The notes below the pieces were generated by a model. That model ran no database searches. It was not told where the DNA came from and saw nothing but the letters and a program-made list of their open reading frames with translations. A stretch of 64,000 nucleotides of DNA from Pseudevernia furfuracea (lineage: Eukaryota; Ascomycota; Lecanoromycetes; Lecanorales; Parmeliaceae): the NCBI GenBank assembly GCA_022315425.1, contig JAIUPT010000033.1, positions 124,001 through 188,000 of the forward strand, given 5' to 3'. Numbering within the stretch: the stretch's first letter is position 1; every line of letters starts with the position of its first letter. Position numbers and translations under genes: made by a program. Positions 32,532 to 43,686 of the stretch are shown here, piece after piece.

Positions 32532-35477
32532 ATGGCTTCACGGACACCCTCTCGAAGTCCTCCTCGATGGGAAGGCCACAATGACCGGCGAGACAGAAAA
32601 CCAGCATCCCGGAAACTGCGGCAAAAAGGCAGCGATGATTTCGAGGACCGCTGGGGCGACGAGGAATTCGTGGAAGAAGAGGAGTTCGAGCAGTCACCAC
32701 CAAAGAGAGTGCGTCTGGGCGATGGCGCCGCAGCCCCTGCTCAACCGCCAGAGGAGGAACTTGACGAGGAGACACGAAGGGAGAGAGAAATGGAAAGAGA
32801 CCAGCTGGAGAAGGACGAATTTGCCAGGCGGCTGAATCTTAAGGACGCTGAGAAGACGAAAAAGCTTGTTGAGGATCGATCGTCTACGAAGGAAGGCAAG
32901 GAGGTGGCTAAGCGGCGAGCGCTTGCTGAAGATGCAGCAGCGAGACAGGCGGCAATGCCAGACTTGAGGGAGAGGTCTAGGCAAGAATATCTTAAGAAAC
33001 GAGAGACGGAAAGACTGGCTTTGCTGCGGAAACAAGTTGCCGAAGAGACAGCAGAACTCCGAAGCAACCCAGACTTGACGAGGAGGGAGAAGGATGAATT
33101 CGCAAAGAACAGGGAGGTTCTACGTATTGCGGAGGAGAGACTACGGATTGATGACCACAGAGATGGATATACGATGCCGGAGGACTACATCACGGAGAAG
33201 GGAAAGATCGATAGGAAGAAGAAAGAGGAGGCTCTCTACAAACGCTATGTGGACAAGGACGAGCACGGCCAGGAGAGATATGTCACAGAGCAGGAGGAGT
33301 GGGAAAGGGAACAGACGGCGAAGGCGAAGGCTCAGATCTCCCAAAGCGAAAGGGTAGATGAGGGGGACTATGACTATGTGTTCGATGATGCCCAGAAGAT
33401 CAACTTCGTCATGGACACCAGATTGGACAGCGACGCGAAGCCCTTGACAAAAGAGCAAAGAGCGCTGCAGGCACAGTTGAAAGCTGCTGAGGCGAAGGCT
33501 TTCTCGATCGAAGACACACGGAAGAGCCTGCCCATCTACACTTTTAGAGACGACCTCCTTAAGGCCATCGGAGAATACCAGGTCCTAATCATCGTTGGAG
33601 AGACAGGCAGCGGAAAGACGACACAGATACCTCAGTACCTCCACGAAGCTGGATACACAAAAGATGGTCTGAAAGTCGGATGCACTCAGCCGAGACGAGT
33701 GGCTGCTATGAGTGTTGCAGCGCGTGTTGCGGAAGAGATGGGGGTCAAGGTTGGAAACGAGGTGGGCTACTCGATACGCTTTGAGGATGCCACGTCCGAC
33801 AAGACGATTCTGAAATACATGACAGATGGTATGCTGCTGAGAGAATTCTTGACCGAGCCAGATCTGGGAGCATACTCGGCATTAATGATTGATGAAGCCC
33901 ACGAAAGGACGCTGCACACGGATATCCTCTTTGGCCTCGTCAAAGACATAGCAAGATTCAGACCAGAGTTGAAGCTTCTGATCTCTTCCGCGACCATGGA
34001 CGCCCAGAAGTTTGCAAAATACTTCGACGATGCCCCGATTTTCAATATACCTGGGCGAAGATACCCTGTCGACATCCACTACACTCCCCAACCAGAAGCC
34101 AACTACCTCGCTGCGGCCGTCACTACCATCTTCCAAATCCACATCACACAGCCAAGAGGAGACATTCTGGTATTCTTGACAGGTCAAGAAGAGATCGAGG
34201 CAGCCGAGCTAAATCTACAGGAAACCGCGAGAAAGCTGGGATCCAAAGTACCTGAGATGATCATATGTCCAATCTACGCCAACCTCCCTTCCGAACTACA
34301 AAGCAAGATCTTTGAGCCGACACCTCCGAAAGCCAGAAAGGTCGTTCTAGCCACCAATATTGCAGAAACCAGTCTTACAATCGACGGTATTGTCTACGTG
34401 ATAGATCCGGGCTTCGTGAAGGAGAACGTCTATAATGCGAGAACTGGTATGGAATCTTTGGTAATTACTCCTTGCTCACGCGCTTCTGCAAATCAAAGAT
34501 CTGGCAGAGCTGGGCGTGTTGCTCCAGGAAAATGCTTCCGCCTGTACACCAAATTTGCTTTCCACAACGAGCTCGACGATTCGACTATGCCTGAGATTCA
34601 ACGGACGAACCTTAATAGCGTGGTACTTTTGCTGAAGTCTCTTGGCATCAACGACCTCATGGAGTTTGATTTCATGGATGCTCCGCCTGCTGAAACCCTC
34701 ATCCGCGCCCTCGAAAATCTCTACGCACTCGGCGCTTTGAACGACAAAGGTGCCTTGACTAAGCTTGGGCGTCAGATGGCTGAGTTCCCAACAGACCCTA
34801 TGCTAGCCCGCTCCATCCTCGCCGCCGACAAGCAGGGTTGCGTTGAAGAAGTGCTCTCCATCATCGCCATGCTCGGCGAATCCGCGTCCCTCTTCTACCG
34901 CCCGAAAGACAAGAAGATGCTGGCCGATAGCGCCCGCGCACGCTTCACCATCAAGGAAGGTGGTGATCACTTCTCCCTGCTCAACATCTGGAACCAATGG
35001 GTCGATAGCGACTTTAGCTATGTCTGGGCGCGTGAGAACTTCCTCCAGCAACGAAGCCTTACCCGCGCTCGAGATGTTCGAGATCAACTTGCCAAGCTCT
35101 GCGACAGAGTCGAAGTCACCATCACCTCGGTCGGTGCTCAAGATCTTGTGCCCATCCAAAAATCTCTCACGGCCGGTTTCTTCCCCAACGCAGCCCGCTT
35201 GCAGAAAGGTGGAGACAGCTACCGCACCGTGAAGAATAGTATGACGACGTACCTACACCCTAGCAGCACACTTTTCGAGGTGAACCCGAAATGGATCATC
35301 TTCTACGAGCTTGTGCTCACGTCGAGGGAGTACATGAGGGGCAACCTCCCGATACAGGCAGAGTGGTTGGCAGATGCGGCACCGCATTATCATAAGAAGA
35401 AGGATCTAGAGGCGTTAGGGACGGATCGGAAAATGCCAAAGGGGCAGGGGGCTGCAGGAGCGAAGAGTAAAATATAA
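32532..35477 (+). CDS. PRP2: pre-mRNA-splicing DEAH helicase Prp2 (DHX16)
   Basis: Intronless frame of 981 aa from ATG 32532; the frame above opens only with TTG. Core motifs: GETGSGKTT (about residue 357), TQPRRVAA, DEAH (about 454), SAT (about 486), ATNIAETSLTI, QRSGRAGR (about 655), followed by winged-helix/ratchet and OB-fold regions ending in HYHKKKDLEAL. The N-terminus is disordered and rich in Arg/Glu; the segment DYDYVFDDAQKINFVMD and the DGYTMPEDYI box before the core mark the Prp2/DHX16 branch rather than Prp16/22/43. Prp2 remodels the activated spliceosome before the first step, with a G-patch partner (family knowledge). Nuclear. Confidence 0.92.
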   Translation: MASRTPSRSPPRWEGHNDRRDRKPASRKLRQKGSDDFEDRWGDEEFVEEEEFEQSPPKRVRLGDGAAAPAQPPEEELDEETRREREMERDQLEKDEFARRLNLKDAEKTKKLVEDRSSTKEGKEVAKRRALAEDAAARQAAMPDLRERSRQEYLKKRETERLALLRKQVAEETAELRSNPDLTRREKDEFAKNREVLRIAEERLRIDDHRDGYTMPEDYITEKGKIDRKKKEEALYKRYVDKDEHGQERYVTEQEEWEREQTAKAKAQISQSERVDEGDYDYVFDDAQKINFVMDTRLDSDAKPLTKEQRALQAQLKAAEAKAFSIEDTRKSLPIYTFRDDLLKAIGEYQVLIIVGETGSGKTTQIPQYLHEAGYTKDGLKVGCTQPRRVAAMSVAARVAEEMGVKVGNEVGYSIRFEDATSDKTILKYMTDGMLLREFLTEPDLGAYSALMIDEAHERTLHTDILFGLVKDIARFRPELKLLISSATMDAQKFAKYFDDAPIFNIPGRRYPVDIHYTPQPEANYLAAAVTTIFQIHITQPRGDILVFLTGQEEIEAAELNLQETARKLGSKVPEMIICPIYANLPSELQSKIFEPTPPKARKVVLATNIAETSLTIDGIVYVIDPGFVKENVYNARTGMESLVITPCSRASANQRSGRAGRVAPGKCFRLYTKFAFHNELDDSTMPEIQRTNLNSVVLLLKSLGINDLMEFDFMDAPPAETLIRALENLYALGALNDKGALTKLGRQMAEFPTDPMLARSILAADKQGCVEEVLSIIAMLGESASLFYRPKDKKMLADSARARFTIKEGGDHFSLLNIWNQWVDSDFSYVWARENFLQQRSLTRARDVRDQLAKLCDRVEVTITSVGAQDLVPIQKSLTAGFFPNAARLQKGGDSYRTVKNSMTTYLHPSSTLFEVNPKWIIFYELVLTSREYMRGNLPIQAEWLADAAPHYHKKKDLEALGTDRKMPKGQGAAGAKSKI

Positions 35478-35541
35478 GTTGTAGAAAGCATCAAAAAGAT
35501 TCTTTCTCAAATTTCGTCGTTCTCGGAATTTCTTTCTGCCC

Positions 35542-36482
35542 CTATCTCACCGGACTCGCCACAGAGCTCAGTTCTGCCTGCGGTGTCCCTTGCAGTTCAT
35601 TCAATCTCCCTTCTCCACTCATCTCATGCCGAGAAGGCCCCACCCCGCCTGGACGAGTGGTATACTCTTGCTCGCTCATCATCTCAGGCGCCCCCAAAGC
35701 ATCAGCGCTCATTTCCCCCCGCCTCGGCCTTCCCCGCGCCCTCACTACACAAAAGCACAACGCCGCAAGGACCGCAATAGCACCCACCGCAACGCCGACA
35801 CCAATACCCGCCTTCGCACCCGCACTGAGACCACTGCCCGCCTGTAATGCCGCCGTCGCCGTCCTCGTCGTCACCGCCTCCGTCACCGACGCACTAGCAG
35901 ACTTCTGCGCCGTCTTCGCCGCCGCTAGCGATGAGGTTGAAGAAGAGGTGACCGTAGCGGTAGGAGCGGCGGCGGCAGCCTTGCCGATCGACGCCGTGGC
36001 GGAAAGTCCCCACGTCTGCGCGGCGGCGGCGTGGTTGTGCAGGAGCGAGAATTCGGGGCTCGCGCCCACGGGCCCGCAGTCCGGGGAGCCGTGGCAGTAG
36101 AGGGACATGTGGCACGTTTGGTTGTAGCTGTCTGCGTAGGGGAAGGATTGCGGGTCGGTGCCGTTGGTTGTGACGTTGGCGGTGTATACTGGGTTTTTCG
36201 GGGTCAGGTCCGAAGCTATGAGGGCGGAAGCGTGGATATGGGAGACTCACGTGCATAGTATTCATCGTGGGTCGCGCACCAGAGCGCTATGGATGGGTTC
36301 GTGAAGTTGGAGTCCCAGGTGAAGTAGACGACGTCGTTGTAGTTGTAAGCGAGAGCGTTTGAGGAGCTCGAGGGGGGATAGACCCAGTCGGCGTAGGCCT
36401 TGCATGGCGAGATGAAGATCGTCGAGAAGAGAAGTGGGGTGGAAGCGCGAAAGGCCAGCTTTTGGAACGTATATAGACGCAT
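35542..36482 (-). CDS. type I membrane protein, secreted Cys-containing ectodomain
   Basis: Two exons (36251-36482, 35542-36188) and a 62-nt intron give 292 aa. The N-terminus is signal-like (basic start, then STPLLFSTIFISPCKAYA). The ectodomain has WDSNFTNPSIALWC, paired cysteines (NQTCHMSLYCHGSPDC) and several N-x-T/S sites, followed by a Ser/Thr/Ala-rich stalk. A single membrane helix lies near residues 200-225 (AGIGVGVAVGAIAVLAALCF), then a basic stop and a disordered cytoplasmic tail of about 65 residues. This topology resembles fungal cell-wall sensors and similar one-pass surface proteins, but no family was recognised. The Prp2 stop lies only 64 bp away, convergent. Confidence 0.75.
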
Positions 36483-36901
36483 TGCAAATGGCGGCACAGA
36501 GCGGAGCAGAACAGAACAGAACAGAATATATTTGAGAGAAATTTTCAAAGATCCTCTGAAGTCCCCTTTAAGAACTATATATGAATAGCTGAATAGCGTG
36601 AAACATAGTGAGGCTGTTATTGGTTGGTGTGCATAGCCTCGCTCCCACTGGGATTTCGATCCTGCGAACGGCGGTGGGGGCTGGACCAAATCGCCAAGTA
36701 AAAGAAGTTGGTTGAGATTCCGCCCTGGAAATATAAGTCGAGACGAGTACGTGCCACAATCTCCCGGAACAGCATTCGATGTTCGAATGGTATCCTCGAC
36801 CGCAGGATTTACTCAAACGAGCAAAAACGAGAAGTATATGCCTGAACAAAAGAAGCATGACTCCACAAGTCGATATGCAACAAACGCCTCGGGATTATTA
36901 T

Positions 36902-38383
36902 CTATATCCGATCTGTTGCAGCTGTACCGTTGACAGCTCCTACCAACGATGACAAGGCCGGTTGGGCCGAGATCTCCATAAAGAGGTTCCCACGCAAGCC
37001 TGGCGGAATCCAATCAGCCATCTTTTCCGTGGTCCAAAAAAAAATGCCAAAGAGCATGCGAAAATGATACCGACCAAGACGAGTCGCAGTCCCCAGCTTT
37101 CCCGCCCTGACACACATGGCGTTCAGCGCGACTGCGGCCTCCCAAAGATGAAACCAAGTCTCAACGTCCGTGGCAGCATCACTCAAGATCCTAAGCGCAC
37201 ACCTATAAAGATTTCGGAGTCAGTATTCCAATTCCTTCTTCTAGGCGAAACACGAGCAATGAGACAGCAGAAAAGGGGGTCCGGAAAGCCCTTCGCTCCC
37301 GGAGCATGTCTCGCGACTCATGAGATGGATTCGTAACAAGAGAATTTTGCTCCGGAAAGATACATACCCCTCGTTCACTAGAGAACGTTAACATCAGCCC
37401 AAGCTCTCAAATGTAGGCATGGCAGGATAGGGGAAGGGCCCCACCCGAAATCAGTTCAAGGGGCAGAGACTCTTGAACCTCGGGATCCAGACGCCTATCA
37501 CCGAACAACCTCTGCCTGTCATCGGCCTCCATGCCCTGTTCGATCATTGCACACGTTTGTTGAGCGTAAGGCACACCGGAGCCCTCGCAGCGGATGGTGG
37601 GTGCATACCGTTGCAGCAGTACGGCGAGGTGGTTGTCTCCTCCTGGCCCCCGCTTTCAGTACCGTCTCACCCCCTCGGTTATTTTCTCGTAACGATACTG
37701 ACCGATATTGACAGCTATGCCGCCCGACCTCGGCGCACACCGTTCGATGAGCGCATACGCCGCGTCAGCGACATTCTTCACGCTTGCCCTCGCCGTGTCA
37801 TGGGGTGCTATGAGGGCTGAATCGATGGCGCATTTGCCCTTGCCTGCCTCTACGAATCAGCCCATGACAATCTTTACCTGCGCTGTGTAGCAATGAACGA
37901 AACGGAAGAAACGTGATAAAAAGGGAGGACACACTCACTTCCCAAGGCTCTCTGCGGCAGTGCGATATCGTGAGGCAGTCCACTGTGTCGCTGTGCGAAG
38001 CGTGCAACTGTGTCATCCGATCCTCTGATGTAGCTGTATGCGTCTCTGCAGTCGACGAAATCTAATCGACGGCCGTAGCGGATGTTGCATTGTATCCCTA
38101 TCACGTTGCCGCTTGGGGTTGTCTCCCAGGATATCGGCTTATCGGTGTCTAGACCTAGAGCTTGGAGTGCTGAAATGTTGGCCGGTAGAGAGGGTGAATG
38201 GATAGCAGCGAAGGATGTGTTTGACCAGGATATGGACTGATTGGACGGAGAGAGCGATTCGAAGGAGCTCAGAGAGGAGGTCGATGTGTCTGAAACAATA
38301 GCGACGGAACCTTGTGGAGCGGAACCCAGGGTTGAAGCTGCTGATATGAAGCCGCTTAGGCATGCGAGGTAGAGCGAAAGCAT
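36902..38383 (-). CDS. secreted eight-cysteine protein, paralogue A
   Basis: Six exons (37939-38383, 37703-37843, 37445-37642, 37368-37377, 37075-37202, 36902-36999) give 339 aa. The first 18 residues (MLSLYLACLSGFISAAST) are a signal peptide. A Ser/Thr-rich spacer follows, then eight cysteines in the contexts IQCNIRYG, VDCRDA, GKCAID, ERCAPRSGG, IRCEGSG, QTCAMIE, GCALRI and NAMCVRAG. The same order appears in paralogue B. The fold resembles a broad group of uncharacterised fungal secreted proteins; function unknown, effector-like only by analogy. Exon 4 is 10 nt (CTCTAG before, GTATGT after). The donor of intron 3 (GTGGGG) is weak. Introns: 95, 60, 67, 165 and 75 nt. Confidence 0.75.
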
Positions 38384-39142
38384 GACGTTGGCTGTACAAA
38401 ACCGTCGAATAAAATATCGCAAATACTTTGAATAGACTCAGCAAAGTAGATGACCTCATGTTCAATGGGCGCTGTACTTTGCCGTTGCCCCAGTGCCGCC
38501 TGCGCGACATCGGCGGTTAGAGCCATAGAAGCGGTCATCAAGGCGCGGTATAGTGAACTTGATGCGCAGAACCAGCCTATCGAGCATGAGATTTGGCGGG
38601 TAGGATCTGCTTTCTCGTAGGAAGGATGGGCACTTTATGTTTCCGACTAAGCCGCTTGGAAAGGGAATCTAGGCTCGCGTCCATGTCAATCTTCGCCGTT
38701 TGACGGGAATGTTCCTCTTCCTCTCTGCTACACTGCTCATCTCCCACGAAGAATCTGAACCATTTAACTGCCTTCTATCATCCAATGCGGCAGCGGTGTA
38801 GATCGGCTCCTTTCAGATGAGCACGTTCATAAGTAGTAAGAGGATCGAGCAACAATCGCGCATAGAGGAAGGCTCAAGTTTCCAAGCCCGCACGGGCAAA
38901 TTGTCAGACAAAGCGGCAATCCCAAGAGCTCCCATTCTTTCGTTTTCGCATACTTTTGTGGCTATCAACCCGAATGATCTGACTCTTAGAATCAACTTCG
39001 GGGAGAATTGGATGTTCCGCCGGGTTACGCTCCCCTTCTATGCATGACTTTTGCTCGATCCTCCTACAAAATGTTAAAGTAGAGTATCAAGATCCGGTAG
39101 TCGCAATCTTGCCATGCCAGTTCCTCCTTCTGTGAAATAGCT
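38384..39142. other. intergenic between secreted paralogues
   Basis: About 760 bp separating the two same-strand paralogues. It should hold the 3' end of B and the promoter of A. No other gene, repeat or RNA recognised. Confidence 0.5.
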
Positions 39143-40313
39143 TTATGATGTTTCAACATCGCCCACGCCCTCTGCAGCGACCACAAAATAGAGATCCTTA
39201 TTTGTTCCTGCCGACATTAGTCATGACTCGACCTTCACGCAAGTTCCTAAATCTGCAACTCACCAATCTGGGAGAACAATCCCTTTTTCCCCTGTCTCGT
39301 GCACATGGAAGTAACGAATGTCGCTGTCTCCCATACCCTATGCCACGACTCACTATCCGATGGGCCAGAGGTCCGGAGGGTCATGATGCACTTATTATCC
39401 ACTGCAGGCCTCACGTTAGCTATGTAGTAATGCCGAACCTTCGGAGCAGCCTGCTGACCTGAATGCCAGGTAAATGGCAACTCTACATCGACGCCTATGC
39501 CTCCTGTTCCGAAAGTCCTCACTTCATTGCTGACATCCATCCTATCCATGATACTCTGGCAGGAGTTCACAATGGCCCTGACGGCAGCACTACCATAACA
39601 ACGAACGTTAGGTTTTTGTTTGGCAACGAAGATACCCAGCCTGCCATCACCTGAGGATACATCAGTCGTCTGCCGGAGACATGGAAGCGGCGCACTCACC
39701 AAGCTCCTTCGCAATCCCTCCCTCCCCAGGAGTCTTCTGCTCAACGCATTTCTGAACCACCGTGTAGGCTCCCATGGCCACATCCTCCAAACTAGCGCGA
39801 GCGGAAGTAGAGCCTGGTCCAATTAGCGCTTCGATGATGCAGGTGCCGTCCGCTGTAGAGTGTTTTTCAGCAAGGGACCTGGAAGGCCAAAAGTCTTGAT
39901 GATTACATACAGCTGACCCACCGCTGAGGCATGGGAAAGTCGTATGTGACCGCGGTACCGCGAGGACCCCAGGTAAACGGACGTGTCAACAGGTATTCGA
40001 TGCTCAGGGCTGCAGATTGGCAGCTCTGCAGGTTCAGGTCGAAGCCAAAACGATTTTGACACATGAATTTGATTTCTGCCGATATATTATTCAACGCGAG
40101 CGAAGAGTTCGACATAGACACAGACGACGCTGCTGTTTCCAATGATGCATCGTTGAGCCAGGCGGACGCGGCTGCCATATCCAATGAAGTGTCATCAGAA
40201 GGGTTGTGTTCCCCCGAAGACGGGGAAATACCAGGTAGATCGTCCAACGAAGATGATAACACCAGTGCCTTAGCGGCTCTAGCAATCAATAGCAGAAAGG
40301 CAAGTAAAAGCAT
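39143..40313 (-). CDS. secreted eight-cysteine protein, paralogue B
   Basis: Five exons (39911-40313, 39700-39852, 39459-39650, 39264-39401, 39143-39207) give 316 aa. A short hydrophobic signal (MLLLAFLLLIARAAKALVLS) starts the protein. Eight cysteines sit in FMCQNRFG, QSCQSA, GTCIIE, QKCVEQ, VRCYGS, NSCQSI, NKCIMT and SMCTRQG, matching paralogue A one to one; shared words include [MA]LPQR or MPQRW before the third Cys and W...WE[TA]A before the eighth. Intron positions and phases match paralogue A, except that exon 4 (138 nt) is uninterrupted here. Introns are 56-58 nt apart from one of 49 nt. Function unknown. Confidence 0.78.
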
Positions 40314-40524
40314 GTTTCATGTTAGGATTGAGGTCAACAATAGTGCTCCGATGCAGAGAAGAAGTTTCCGAGATTGAGACCCATAAATCAACAATTCTTT
40401 TTATGGCCGACGATGCGGCTCTGCGCATGAGGCAAAGCAATACCGGGCACAGAGCGCAAGCTTTCGATGCGCATGAACAGCCGGCCCAAATGCTACTAAC
40501 AGAGTGGAACCAAATCTAGTTTCT

Positions 40525-40992
40525 CTACTCCAATTCATTGAACCGCCTTAAATCCATCGGCTTCTCAAGCAATGGCTCGACATACGGGTTGAAGGTCTTC
40601 CAGTATGGATTCTGCGTCGTTGGATTAAAACAGGGAAGGCCCTTGCCAATAAACTGCATCATCGACCGCGACAGCAAAGCTTTGACGTACCTCGAGATGA
40701 TATTTCTGGCTCTGTGTCCGGTAGTTTATCAGTACATTTCTCATGGCCACCGGTTTGAGGGCAGCTGAAAACACACCCGTAAAAGGAAAATAGGGCGACG
40801 TACACTCTCATGCTTGTAGCGCTCTACGATGGTAAAGGCCCTCTTGTCCTGATGATCCTGCATTACGAACCAAGAGATTGTCTCCTGGTCTTTGCTGTAC
40901 ACATCGCTAGCTTCGACAAGCTTGCTGTGCAGTTTGGAGATGGACTCGGCGGAGTCCTTGGCGTAGAGGTGGACTACGATAGTGTAGACCAT
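40525..40992 (-). CDS. ABM-domain (antibiotic biosynthesis monooxygenase-like) protein
   Basis: Three exons (40804-40992, 40691-40711, 40525-40611) give 98 aa. The core reads VYTIVVHLYAKDSAESI ... ISWFVMQDHQDKRAFTIVERY, the single-domain dimeric alpha-beta barrel pattern of ABM proteins, ending NPYWKTFNPYVEPLLEKPMD as in fungal members. Exon 2 is a 21-nt micro-exon encoding SQKYHLE, flanked by ACACAG and GTACGT; both introns are phase 0. Such proteins range from cofactor-free monooxygenases to small stress or detoxification proteins, so the reaction is not assigned. Likely cytosolic; no targeting signal. Confidence 0.8.
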
Positions 40993-41427
40993 GATTAATT
41001 CAGGTACTGATTTTCTATTTATTGTCGTCGTGATGTTTCTGCTGTGATGTTAGGAATCATGTGGCGGGGAAGAAAGTACCTCATCTGACGACGACCGAAG
41101 CCACTAGGCCGGATCGAGGGCAGTGCGCCGGGCGTGAGGATGTTTGTTGTATGTTCGCCTGCAAGCCACCTCCCTGTTCTTCCTTCTGTAGCTCTCTGCA
41201 AATCTGCACTATAGTCAGCAAGAAGGCAAGGGGAGACAGCTGTTGATGTATCTAGCCGGTGAAAGAAAGTCACGTCGGTCAGCAAAGGAGATAGTAAGCC
41301 AAGAAATATCATCAATTCAAGGATGCGTTCATCATCCAAAAGACAGCTATTGTGTCCGGCCATACAGCCGCGTGTGTACCCAGAAAAACCACTCGCTTCG
41401 TTAATTCAGTGTGCTATGATCAAGTCA
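40993..41427. other. intergenic, nothing recognised
   Basis: 435 bp between same-strand genes. Presumed promoter of the ABM gene and 3' end of the VPS62-family gene. Confidence 0.5.
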
Positions 41428-42943
41428 TCAACCCAGTCCATCTTCCGATAACCCTGGAGGTCTCATCTCAGGATCAGGCCAATCATCGCCTTCACCCAGT
41501 CCAGGCCACACCCTCACCTCACCAGCATCGAGCCGATCCTTGATAACGCAAGGATCACTGTAACGGCCTTGGCACACTTTTCGTCTCCCCAGATGTTTGA
41601 ATCTTGGGCCAAGTGGACCATTGACGTAATGGTACTCGCCAGCAAAGCCGTATTGTCTGCTGTCATCCATTGGATAGAATTTGTCGCCCCATTTTCCCGC
41701 AAAGTAGAACCATTGAGTGGGGGCGTCGGGTGTTCGGTTGGAAGCGCACAACGTATCAGTAACATGATTGTACGTATATGTGAGAGAGTTAAGAGCAGGA
41801 TCCCAAAGCGGACCGCGATCTGTTTCGTCGTGGAGGATTCCGAGAGGGAGTATATACGGCTGCGTACCTGACGTCGCATACATTGCATGGGTGCCAACAG
41901 CAGAATAAACAACGGGCTATCTCACATCAGCGGGTAGGGTCGTTTAGACACCAGTCCATACTTACTCTTTTCCCAATCTTCTCCACGGCAGAGTAGCTAT
42001 ACGCTGACCCGAAAAAATGTTCACTGACGAAAACGACTTTCGGTTTCCCATGTTGAAATCGAATAAGAGTATGCTCCCAGTCGCCAATGTGATTGCCGAA
42101 TCGGATATTGAAAACGATATTGCCCAAGTTGTAGCTGTAGAAGAAGAACCAAAAGGCATCCACAATCCCATTACCCTTGTCAATCGTTAAGAGAACAGCC
42201 GGAGCATCGCTATGGCCGCCATGGCTTTGTTTCCGAATCTTGCCCCTATTGGTTTGAGAGTCGAGTTGGCCGGTTTTCTCATCGTCTGTAAAGTCATCAG
42301 GTATGTTGATCTGTCCACCAAGCCAGTCTGGTCTGTCCTCAACGTTGTCATTACTCGTCAAGAAGACATGGCGCCCTGCCTCAAACTGGTTCAACTGGTC
42401 CAGGTTTGTTAAGTTCAACTGTGGTAGCCCTTGTATAGGCGTGTAATTTAGCTCTGGTGTTATATGGAATAGATGCTCCTTAATGTCACAGGGCCAGAAT
42501 TGTTCTTCAGAGTATAGGTGGACTAAAGGTGCGTAGTCGAGGACATATTGAGGGATTTCATGCGTTACGCGAGAGTCGTTAGCTAGATCTTCTGGCCTTG
42601 CCTTGATATCGATGACGGAGGGATCCTGCCAGCTAGGATTGGAGCTAAAGACTCTTGACCACGCGCCGAGCTGGCCCCTGGGCGAAGTCCGAACGACCGG
42701 ACGGGTATGTGAATCCGTGAATATAAAGGCTACCAAGATGAAGCCTAGCAAAATCGGTAATTTCAGGGAGGTTCTGCAGTCCTTCGTTCGCACATCTTGG
42801 GAACGGCTGAATGGCGGTAGAGTGTGTTGCGGAGCTTTCTCAACATTGTCGCCTTCTTTCTCGGAAAGAATACGCACGGCTGCCAGTGGTCCTTCCTCCT
42901 CTTGATCAAGCCCACCCTCCAGTGATCTGGGCGAAGGGCCCAT
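41428..42943 (-). CDS. VPS62-family protein with one membrane anchor
   Basis: Two exons (41966-42943, 41428-41916) and a 49-nt intron (GTAAGT...AGATAG) give 488 aa. A cytoplasmic N-terminus of about 60 residues precedes one membrane helix near 62-78 (LPILLGFILVAFIFTDS), suggesting a type II anchor. The large domain has the VPS62 signatures: YAPLVHLYSEEQFWPCDI, FWFFFYSYNLGN, FGNHIGDWEHTLIRF, then after the intron VVYSAVGTHAMYAT, DRGPLWDP and YFAGKWGD. Yeast VPS62 was linked to vacuolar protein sorting, but the biochemical role of the family is unknown. Divergent from the TFIIIC gene. Confidence 0.85.
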
Positions 42944-43686
42944 TGCGGCCTTTCGCCCCTAACTTAGTTTCTGCAGCACGGCTAGTTTTCCTCTCTTACC
43001 ACTGCAGTCTCTGCGAACCGATCAGAGGGCGGTCATATTCATATATGACGACGCTGTGGCGATGAACTCCAAATCTATGAGACAAAACAGTGTCAGCAAA
43101 TGCACGTATGTTGGAGGTTTGCTCAGTAGAGAGAGCATCGTACGGAGAAACTCGGTCTGAGCAGCGACGGTGATGTGAATACTGACTGTGACTGGATGCT
43201 TACACCGAGGTGCACACTGTGCCTGTTGACTGCAATAGGAAATTGGCGGATAACCAGGAATTTTGCTAATCAATACTAAAAGATGTAGCCATGGTAGACT
43301 ACTTCTATACCTAGGTGATGAATAGTAACAATATGCCAAGGCACTGATTATGCAAGCTTACGTCAGTCAAAGGGCCAAGCTTTTGAGGCTTGCAGATCAT
43401 CCGAGGTTCCAGTTTGCGACCCCACCAGACCTGTGCTTGGCAAATTCTCGACAGCATGGCGAGCATGGCATTTCAGAAAAACGTTGTAAACATGGTCAAC
43501 ATGGGCTCTGCCTAAGAGCTACGGCAAAACCCTTCCTCTACAGTAACACAAGATGGATATCCGAATTGTAAGACGACACATTGTGTCGGACGGTGGTGGC
43601 AGCTTTCCTACCTAAAAACCATTATTCACTTTCCGTGCGACGTTAATTTCTCGGAGAGGAGACAAATCCCTGTATACTCGTCAAAT
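42944..43686. other. intergenic, divergent promoter region
   Basis: 743 bp between the VPS62-family and TFIIIC-subunit starts. Short frames only; no element recognised. Confidence 0.5.
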
